Positions 56,244 to 64,000 of a DNA stretch of 64,000 nucleotides are shown here, piece after piece; positions within the stretch are counted from its first letter, which is position 1; the number at the start of each line of letters is the position of its first letter. A program made the translations under genes and the position numbers. The DNA is from Stemphylium vesicarium (taxonomy: Eukaryota > Ascomycota > Dothideomycetes > Pleosporales > Pleosporaceae), in assembly GCA_004380135.1 (NCBI GenBank), contig QXCR01000056.1, positions 1 to 64,000 of the forward strand, written 5' to 3'. Under the pieces are notes generated by a model. The model had not been told where the DNA came from. It made no database searches and saw only the letters and a program-made list of their open reading frames with translations.

Positions 56244-59029
56244 TTACGCCCCACCCATCTCGACATCCCCATCTCTGTCTCCACTTGCATATCCACCCCA
56301 ACCATCCTCCTCACTATCACTGCTACTGCCGCTTTCCTCATCCCCACCCCCCGCATCACCCTTATCCTTATCCTGCCTCTTGTTCCTCTCCCTAAAATCC
56401 ATATCCAGCACCCGATAATGCTTCCTATCACTCCCCAGCACCACAATCACCCTCCTGCCCTTGCGCCCATTAACAACCAGCTTCAGCGGCGTAAACCTGC
56501 CTTCGAACACATGTCGAGTGTGTCTATCCACAACCTCGGGCGTAATCTGGACCGTGTTACGCAGAGTAGACGGCGCGGGTGTACCCGTGGGGAGGTGCGA
56601 TGATTTCAGCGACGTGGAGGGGAGGGGCGCATACACAATCAGACCTTGCTGTCCATTGTGCGTCGACGGAGAAGAAGAAGGTGGGTTGGTGTATGGCAGG
56701 GCGATGATGACGTCTCTGGGATTTTGCTTTTCGGTTTCATCCGTCGAGGAGAATTGGAGGAGGATGAGCAAGGTAGTGTCGTCTGCGAATTTTGCGTCGA
56801 GGATTTTCGTGGTGGAAGAGAGGGGGCTGAAGTCTAGGGTGGAGATGGCGTGGCTGTGGATGTCGCGGCGGAGGCTTGTGATGCTGGGGGTGTGGGTGAG
56901 GCGGTGGATGTGGAGGTGTGGGGTAGGTGTTGACGGAGGGAGTGAGAGAAGGATGTATGTTGATATTGTGTCTGAGAATGAGTGGGAAGGCTTTGAATGG
57001 AGAGTATTAGTGTCTTGTCATAGCTGGTGGGTGTTGAATATGGGGGGATTGAACTTACCTCAAACACCATGCGCATATCCACAACATCCATCTCTTCATT
57101 TCCCTCGCCATATTCTTCAAGCACGAGCCCAGAATCCATCTGTATATTGGCTTCCTGCCACTTACTCACCTGCTTCAACAAGCCCGTGACGCCCGTCGCC
57201 AGATGCCCGAGCACGTGTTCCAAACACAGCGCCTCTTCCTTGAATGTCGCGCCCTCCTTTAGCAACTCAACAGCCTTCTTCGTGTCCTCATAGCTCGCCG
57301 CTTCCTTCTCTTTAATCTTGGGGTACCCACCAAGCTGTGCTTCCGGCCTTAGATAGGGCGTAAGATCAGAATTCGTAAGACCATACTGGATATACGCAAG
57401 CACCTGCGCGACATCGACGCCGGGATCCCTCTGCTCCATTTCAATGCGCGACTGCGACTCTGGCTCCGTGGCTTCAAAGTCAATCGTGAAGCGTAGCCAC
57501 TTGCTGAAACCGTGGAACTTACGCTTCTCCTCGGATGCGTACAGCATTGCTGTGTGGGCGAGCAGCCGCATGTTCTTCAGTGTTTCGAGCAGGGCGGAGA
57601 AATCGGTAATGGGGCCGCTGAAAATCCAGTCGCGGTCGTGGAATTGCGCGAGGCCGCGCAGTCGCGATATCACAATCGAACAACGGTCTAGTGCCGGTAT
57701 GAGGTTTTCGTGGAGAAGGGCGAGAAGCGTGGTGAAGGAGGTTGTAACCGTGTTGTCCCAGCGCTTGTGGCCTGCTTCTGCTAGTTCGTCGACGAGCCAT
57801 TCTTTCATTACTGGGTTGCAGTTTCCGGTGCATGCTATGTGGAAGAGGTTTGTGACTAGGTCGCCGAGTTCTTTCTCTTCGAGCGTTTCGCTGATATTCA
57901 TCATGAACTTGCGGGGCAGGTCTTGCGCGTGTTTGAAGAAGGCGCGGACTCGTTGGAGTGTTTGCGTTATGTAGAGGAGTAGGTTTTGTAGCTGCGATGT
58001 CTTTGCGGCGATCAGGTGCAAGTAGATACCCGCGTTGGGTATGAAGTTCAGAGTCAGGGGAATGAGAGCGATATTCTTCTTCCCTGGTGAGCTGACAGAG
58101 CCTGTCCGCATCAACAGGCTGTGTGTGCAGCTGTATGGATGGCTTGTATGCAGTAGCGGCGTACTCGACATATTCCATGCTCTTGGTAGTTGAACATTGA
58201 CTGTCTCGAGAGAATCGTAAATTGACGGATGTACAGTTCCTCTGTCTGACACGCGGATGAACATGTCGACAGAGTTGTGATCTTTCAAGTGGTGCGAGTG
58301 CAGTAGCGAATCCACTTCCGCTTGCGAACTGAAGGCTCCAGAATCCGCCTGCGAGACGCGCATAAATGGCAGTGCTGGCGGTAATGGGATCGCGGGAAGC
58401 TTGGGTAGCAGCGCTTCCGTGTCCATCATCGCGAGTTCGTCAGGTAGGTCGGGTGCGATATCTAAGGTCTGGAAATCAGGCTGTCGTTGCAGAAAATCCT
58501 CCAGCGTTGTATCGTCTTTGAAAGCGTCCCAGTCTTCCGTGGTGGGTTTTCCGAACACCTCAGCAGCGGCGCCATTCGTCTTCGGCTTCAAGCCCGTCCG
58601 CCTTTTCACAGCCTCGACATTGATAAAGTTTAGACCCCAGCCTATGCACTTCACCCGCGCTTGAGTCTCCTCTCCTACTATGCTGCCATTACCGCTCTCA
58701 ACTCCCGGCAGCGTAACATCTTTGTGCGTGACCTTGCCTGTCTCCGCACTAACCAGATCCGTGCTCCCGTCACTCCAACTGACTGCGATGCTCTTACCAT
58801 TAAACTCCCACTGCATCGCATCGACATGCACATCCTCGCTCTTTCTCTTGAATCCAAAGGCTCTTTGACCGTTGATTCTGTAGACGTCTAGACCCTCCTC
58901 GTCTGTGACCACTGCAATGAGGTCCATACTAGGGCAGTAGGATATGAGATGCGGGTGAATTGGATGAAGCAAAATCTTCTCCGCCTGTTGCAACAGCTGG
59001 CGGCCTTTTGGGGAGGTTTTGGTCGCCAT
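56244..59029 (-). CDS. APC4: Anaphase-promoting complex subunit 4
   Basis: Exons 57059-59029 and 56244-56990 on the minus strand give 905 aa. The start MATKTSPKGRQLLQQAEK precedes the APC4-type WD40 N-terminus: LISYCPSMDLIAVVTDEEGL, VYRINGQRAFGF, MQWEFNGKSIAVSWSDGSTD. The central APC4 long helical domain includes LGDLVTNLFHIACTGNCNPV, EWLVDELAEAGHKRWDNTVT, and LIPALDRCSIVISRLRGLAQ. The C-terminus closes with KHYRVLDMDF and an acidic tail EESGSSSDSEEDGWGGY. APC4 is a scaffold subunit of the APC/C ubiquitin ligase that drives mitotic exit in the nucleus. Confidence 0.92.
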
Positions 59030-59571
59030 GGTCGCGGATTTGCTGGCCTCAAAGGCCGTTGTGCGAGTGATCAAGACGTTGGGTCGTGTCTTTCGTGATA
59101 GTGATTTGTTTGTAGATGCGCGTTCTAGGCCGAACCTGACTAGCGCACTCGCGCTATCACGTTCTCAGAGCCCACCAGGGCAGTACCCACAAAGGAGTAG
59201 CGGGGTAATAACGTAGGGTTCAGCGCGTGGTTTTGTGCTCTTGATCTAGCAGGTTCTCAAATTTGATTGATCATTGTACGAAATAAGAATGTCTGGTATT
59301 GAAATACAAAAGAAATGATACCCATCTATCCCCGGGATTCCTCTGGGTATCCATGTCGTGCTATCATAGTAAAAGTACAAGTGGCCGGCACCTTTATCCC
59401 AGGCGCGATGCCGATATCCCTTTAACCAATGATTCCACAAGCGCCACAAACGCCGCAATGCGATGCAATGCATTCCCAAACCAGCCCCCAAGTCGTACAC
59501 CGAGTAGTAAGTGCCCCCAGACGACTTGGGCCGGCCAAAGCCTTTACACAGAGGCTTCTATCCGACATATT
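59030..59571. other. Intergenic, no gene seen
   Basis: 0.54 kb: APC4 promoter side and the 3' region of the NIPA-type gene, both minus strand. No ORF with features. Confidence 0.55.
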
Positions 59572-61072
59572 CTATCGGAGTGATGAATTGTTCCTTTTCG
59601 GTTGTACCGACTCTTTCTGCACTCGCCCTCGGCCAGTGCCGCTTAGTCTGCCATTTAACCGTGTCTCATCGTCGAAGCTGGCTCGCTTTGTGTTCTGACC
59701 ACCCAAGTCGTCATCGCTATCGTCGGCCAGGTCACTGAGTTCGAATTGATTTTCGACGTCATAGTCGTGCATCAGCGCGCCTCTGTCGCCGGCATCGGCG
59801 TAACTGGACCTACTATCCCGAACAACGCCTGTTGATTGTTGCTCAAAAAGATCCTCGCTGCGTCGCGCTTGCATACTGCGCCTAGTAGGGAAGCCAGAGA
59901 TGGCGTCTGATGGCGGGCCGTCGGTAAATCGGTTTCCGAGGGATCCGTTGCCGTTGGGGTCTTCGCGCGACAAGTTGAGGAGATAAACACCAGAAAAGAT
60001 AATAAGGAAACCACAAAGGAGAGAGATGGTGTTGACTGCAGAGGTAGTGTTGAACCCCTGGAACAAAAGGCACGATGCGATGAGGGTGCAGGTCGTGAAG
60101 GTTACGTAGTAAAGAGGGTTCACGCTAAGTGGAAACGTCAGTATGAGAAGTCGAAACCCAAAATGGTCGGGACGTACATGTTTGTGGAGAATTGGCTAAG
60201 GGCCTTGTTGAAGTAGTTCATCTGTGTGAGGATGCAGCCCGCTACCAGGATAACGAAAACGTAGGTCGAGGGGTGTGTGAACTGGTTGTTACCCGCGAAC
60301 GTCATCTTGAGGGCAATGCCAAAGGCCTTGATGAACATGATGGAAACGGAGCCGGACGTCGAGCAGATGGAGAGGTAAATGAGGGGGTTCTTGCGACCGT
60401 ACTTGGGGGCGATTTTGTAGATCATGAAGATGCAGAAGACGACGCAGAATGCGCAGTAGAAGAGGAAGCCTGCAGTCGTAATTGTTAGTTGGGGCGGGAA
60501 ATTTGTATGAGAGGGATGTAGACATACCAGGCTGCAGGGCGAGGTTCAAGATCTCCTCGACGGACTGGACCTCTTTGTCTGGCGGGGCATGTAGCACGAT
60601 AATGACGGAACCGATGAGACATATCGCGCAGCCAATCTTTCCCAGAAGGCCTAGTTGTTCGTCCAGAAAGTATGAGCCGAGCACAGCACCAATGAGTACT
60701 GAGAGTGCGCCGAGGGGAGTCACCAGGATAGCGGGCGCAAAGGCGTATGCGGCGAAGTTGAATATCTCGCCCAGTACCACTGTCACCGGTCAGCCTTGCA
60801 AATCGGCATAATTCAGGGCCTGCGCGCGCGCTCACTCGTTGTGATACCAGCCCACCAGACTGGATTCTGTAGATATCCGAAGCCGTCTCCGTTGAAGCCA
60901 TGCTTCTCGATCGAGGCATTGAGGCCTTTTTTGGTAATGACAAAACTCGCGCCGATTGCGAGTGAAGAGCTCACGGCCAGCATGAGGCCAACATATCTGT
61001 GCCCACGGTCAGTCTCCCACCCTTTTCCTTGACGACGTTCCCCCGGCGCGTAACGTACTTGTCTTCCACCAT
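59572..61072 (-). CDS. NIPA-family (DUF803) magnesium transporter
   Basis: Five minus-strand exons (61059-61072, 60836-60996, 60528-60779, 60178-60469, 59572-60124) give 423 aa. Exon 1 is 14 nt (MVED plus two bases). The NIPA signature is present: YVGLMLAVSSSLAIGASFVI followed by TKKGL, then NPVWWAGITTMVLGEIFNFA, AYAFAPAILVTPLGALSVLI, and the exit NIVNPLYYVTFTT. Eight to nine membrane helices are visible, ending near FLIIFSGVYLLNLSRE. A cytosolic, Ser/Asp-rich tail of about 125 residues follows (SDLADDSDDDLGGQ). Family members carry Mg2+ at the plasma membrane or endosomes; direct transport by fungal members is inferred. Confidence 0.93.
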
Positions 61073-62668
61073 GATGCCGGCGTTGTGAGGTCTATGCGAC
61101 CTGTCTCAGCTGCTGGCGGCCAGGTAATATCAATGAAATGCGTCGCTGTGAATGTGCGAAGACGAGGGTGTGGGAGCTGTGAAGCTAGTGCGTGCGTCGT
61201 TGACGTTGCGTTGCGCGGCGGGCTTGGAGGCGGTTATCGATAGCGTGGGTGTCGTGGCCTGGTGCCAAAGGAAGGTAGGCAAGCGAACGAGCAAGCGCGA
61301 TGTGACTGCGATCGGCACTGTGATAGATATGCAAAAGCGAAGGAAGATGCGACGAAAGGGATCTTCACCCGGGCAGTCGTAGGCTAGCCAGCGGCGACGA
61401 TGTAGGTCGGGGATGCTTGCGCAAGAAGCGGTTGGCGTTTCACCAAACGCTGTTCCTGTGCCTGGCCAGGGATCTCGTGAGCGTCCAGATGTCTTGTCGA
61501 ACCAATGTGGGACGGCGGGACGGCAGAACGGCAGAACGCCAGAGATGAGACCGAGCAGCGAGCTTTGCTTCAGAATAAGTTGAGCAATGGGTACAGATGG
61601 CAATAGTTCAACGTAGAAATGGTTGCGTCCTTGTTCACAGGCTGCGCATGCAAGGAGAAGCGTGCTGGCAGACTATATCTGTCGATATCTCAACAAGGTG
61701 GTGGCGTGCCGCATCCGTCTCGTCAGTGCCAGCCCCATCCCGAGCTTTCACGCGCTCACGGGCTGAGCTACGGATGGGACACTGGCGTCAAACGCAGGGG
61801 CTATCTTTTTAGCCTCCCCCGGGACCGGCCCTCGACGTCTTGGAAACGCCAAGGTTAGAGCTTGCCGATCACTTCGTCACACAGCGACGCGGCTTCCCAT
61901 CCTGTAATATCACCCTTCACTTATACGCCCGATTTCTTGCCAATACATCTTCTCCGACTCCTATTTCGTCCACCAACCGTGCAATCTGACTGTCAAGCAT
62001 CCTTGTGTCTACATGCTTTGGGAAAATTTCCAGTAGCGTAGGGGCTGCGCCTCGTCATGGCATCCTTAGTAACCCCGAAATAGCATGCCTCGTAACCCTC
62101 TTCCCCACAACGTCTAAGGAACGCCCGGCCGCACTCGCGGCACTATCGGCTTCAAGCACCCAAGTCCACTATGACGAGGCGTCACGATCTGCACGCGATA
62201 CGAGGTCTTCGTAAATTTGTAAATCTTTGATTGAGAGCTGATCATGTCTTGGGCCTCCTCAGGATATCCTGAAGAGCGCCTCAAAGCACTGGGTATATGG
62301 CTCGAAACACCTTGCAACCCCACCTTTTTGTCCACCCACACCCAACTACCATCAAAAAGAAGGTTGCGTGTGTCGTTATCCCTACTCCAAAGTGACCGCC
62401 AGTAAAGAGAAAAGCAACGCTCAAAACACAATCCCTGTACTCGCAGGGCAAAATGCAAGGAAACCGCGCCAACCTGCGCTTACTCTTACCTTTTGCTGAC
62501 CATGGTTTTCCCCAAATCCGGCCATCCCGTGGTGCGCGCTGCATAGTCGGGTCTGTTTATTAGTATACACTCGTATTAGTTCAAAGGCGCATGGAGTTGA
62601 AAGAAAGAGGTGAAAGAAGCTGCCTGTTAGTACGTTTGAAGACCCAAGACTCCAAGGACGGTGGGCCT
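61073..62668. other. Intergenic, no gene seen
   Basis: 1.6 kb. ORFs up to 157 codons (61130-61603, minus) lack recognisable motifs. The left part must hold the NIPA gene promoter. Confidence 0.55.
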
Positions 62669-64000
62669 TCACACTCGTGCGCGCTTGGCGTCTGGAAGGA
62701 AGAAATTAGCGCCTGCGTTCCGCTTATGAGGTGAAATGTATAGAAGCATACCTATAGAGTCGGGCGCAATATCCACTCCATGTCCAGCCTCGTCGATGGA
62801 TCGCTTGTGTCCTTGCGAAGACACATCATTGGCGTCGGTAGACGAGGCGGTCGTAGGATCTGCAGCCGAAGACGTTGCGTTCTCAGCTTGTGCAGCCACA
62901 CCGTCCTCTTGATCTTGGGTATCGGCGGCCGTGTCATTTGCAGTGCATGTATCTTCAGGAGCCTCTTGGGACAGCTCCTGGCCGGCAGCCCACTGTGTAT
63001 CGTCCAAATCCAGAAAATCGTTTGTGCCAGTAAAGTCGTCGCCGTCCATTCCAGTATTACCGCCAGCATTGAATTCCTCTCCGTTCATAAAGTCCAGTTC
63101 TGGTTGCTGCTCGAAATCCTGGTACTCATAATCGGCGTATTCTTGGTTAGCATCGCCGTCATACTGAAAATTTGCAGCATTGTCTCCGGCTTCATCTGCT
63201 TGAAATCCGTGGGACAAATCGTCTTCTTCGAAAGCCTGGACATAATCCTGGTACGAATGCTCATCGTCGTTACCTTCAAGCTGATCTGGTTCGTTTCCGG
63301 TGCTAGGCTCCTCTACGGCTTCAAAACTGGCTCCGTCGTGGTCCTGGGCCGTCTGTTGGTTGAGATGTGGGGATCCTGCGACGGACGCCGGTTTCTCCGC
63401 ATTGTTGGAATCGTCTCCTCGAACGGTTGTAGACGAAGGTGACAGCTCGGTACCAGGTGCTTGTTCTGCTTCTTCGACAGCAGCGGATGGTTCGTCCTCT
63501 TCGTCGCTGTAATCAATAAGATCACCTTGCTCTTGCAAGCGACGTGCCTCTATTTCGGCCTCTGTTCGGTCGCCCGATTGTGATCGGGGCTGTTCGGGGT
63601 AGTCTACCACCTCCTGTGCGTCTGTGGGGACTTCACTAGGATTAGTAGCCTGCGGCGCGTCTTCACCATCTTCGCCCTCATGGTCTTCCCCGGACGCATG
63701 CACAGCCACAGTCTCTTCACTCTCGTGGACTTCGACGCCCCCTTCCTCATCATCAGCTTGCGCATCGTCCTCTTCGTCATTGTTCTGCTCGTGCTCGGGG
63801 GCTTCCTGGGATTGGTTCTCCGTGTCATCCTGTGCTGCCTCTTCTTGAGGCTGAACATGTGCTTCGGCATGTGCTTGATCATCATCGTCTTGTGATACCT
63901 GTTCTTCCACGGGTTCCTTGGCAACGGCATTTTCCTCGTGTTCTTGCTCGTCAGGTTCCTGCTGCTCATGATGTACATGCTGTTGCTCCTCTGCGTCTAC
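62669..64000 (-). CDS. Highly acidic Glu/Asp/Gln-rich protein, 5' end beyond window
   Basis: The minus-strand frame is open from base 64000 down to 62669, with no credible ATG inside the first part (90 nt upstream of 63910 remain in frame), so the N-terminus lies outside. About 440 residues are dominated by E, D, Q, A and S, with Tyr/Phe-rich acidic motifs (QGDLIDYSDEEDEPS, DANQEYADYEYQDFEQQPEL, DFLDLDDTQWA) and a basic C-terminus ending DAKRARV, a likely nuclear signal. A GTATGC...CCAG intron of 60 nt (62692-62751) near the 3' end is probable. Since 60 is a multiple of three and holds no stop, retained and spliced forms both stay in frame. No family recognised; a nuclear chromatin or RNA-linked role would be a guess. 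Confidence 0.7.
   Translation of the reverse strand, partial: VDAEEQQHVHHEQQEPDEQEHEENAVAKEPVEEQVSQDDDDQAHAEAHVQPQEEAAQDDTENQSQEAPEHEQNNDEEDDAQADDEEGGVEVHESEETVAVHASGEDHEGEDGEDAPQATNPSEVPTDAQEVVDYPEQPRSQSGDRTEAEIEARRLQEQGDLIDYSDEEDEPSAAVEEAEQAPGTELSPSSTTVRGDDSNNAEKPASVAGSPHLNQQTAQDHDGASFEAVEEPSTGNEPDQLEGNDDEHSYQDYVQAFEEDDLSHGFQADEAGDNAANFQYDGDANQEYADYEYQDFEQQPELDFMNGEEFNAGGNTGMDGDDFTGTNDFLDLDDTQWAAGQELSQEAPEDTCTANDTAADTQDQEDGVAAQAENATSSAADPTTASSTDANDVSSQGHKRSIDEAGHGVDIAPDSIGMLLYISPHKRNAGANFFLPDAKRARV

Noticed and set aside
1..64000. tRNA genes, rRNA genes and CRISPR arrays
   Set aside because: B-box-like strings seen (for example within the tRNase Z and WD-protein coding regions) lack matching A boxes and acceptor stems; no rRNA-like sequence; spaced repeats of CRISPR type absent and not expected in a fungal nucleus.

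Overview
The window is nuclear DNA of a filamentous ascomycete, most likely a dothideomycete and probably Pleosporales. The evidence is short GT-AG introns (about 45-170 nt, with CTAAC/CTGAC branch sites), compact genes on both strands, a fungal Zn2Cys6 regulator, an asco-type laccase, a GH11 xylanase, and fungal-only families (DUF2306, ferritin-like LsdA, long-form AIG2-like). Taxon placement is inference from protein character; no search was run. I reconstructed exon structures by hand from splice sites and reading-frame phase.

Layout. 1-0.45 kb: the end of a pogo/Fot1-type DNA transposon running off the left edge. 0.65-10.4 kb: a GPI-anchored GH128 glucanase, a divergent pair of ribosome genes (RPL17 and fibrillarin), a short-chain dehydrogenase and a long-form tRNase Z. 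10.5-15.1 kb: a patch of decay, with an amidoligase relic, an AIG2-like gene broken in an A-rich repeat, and a ferritin-like sexual-development gene carrying two in-frame stops. 15.3-19.9 kb: a Zn2Cys6 factor, a DUF2306 membrane protein and a second SDR. 19.9-24.0 kb: a gene-free stretch. 24.0-26.1 kb: laccase. 27.3-50.5 kb: housekeeping genes for ER quality control (Herp-like UBL protein), phospholipid synthesis (PSD1), an unknown Q-rich protein, a WRAP73-like WD protein, a GNAT protein, ARL2, and a large gelsolin-repeat protein. 52.4-64 kb: GH11 xylanase, a single-pass membrane protein, RPL2 (uL2), APC4, a NIPA-type Mg transporter and an acidic protein cut by the right edge.

How the genes relate. 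There is no operon or obvious metabolic cluster. RPL17 and fibrillarin share a 386-bp divergent promoter and both serve ribosome production, as does RPL2 further on. GH128, laccase and GH11 are secreted or wall-associated carbohydrate/lignin enzymes typical of a plant-associated or saprobic fungus, but they are dispersed and separated by housekeeping genes.

I did not find a convincing undescribed system. The observations most worth checking are: the LsdA-like gene with TAA and TAG in an otherwise intact frame (pseudogene versus sexual-stage A-to-I edited gene), the slippery-repeat frameshift in the AIG2-like gene, the transposon end with iterated motifs, two GC-AG introns, a 17-nt microexon in ARL2, and three NAGNAG acceptors.
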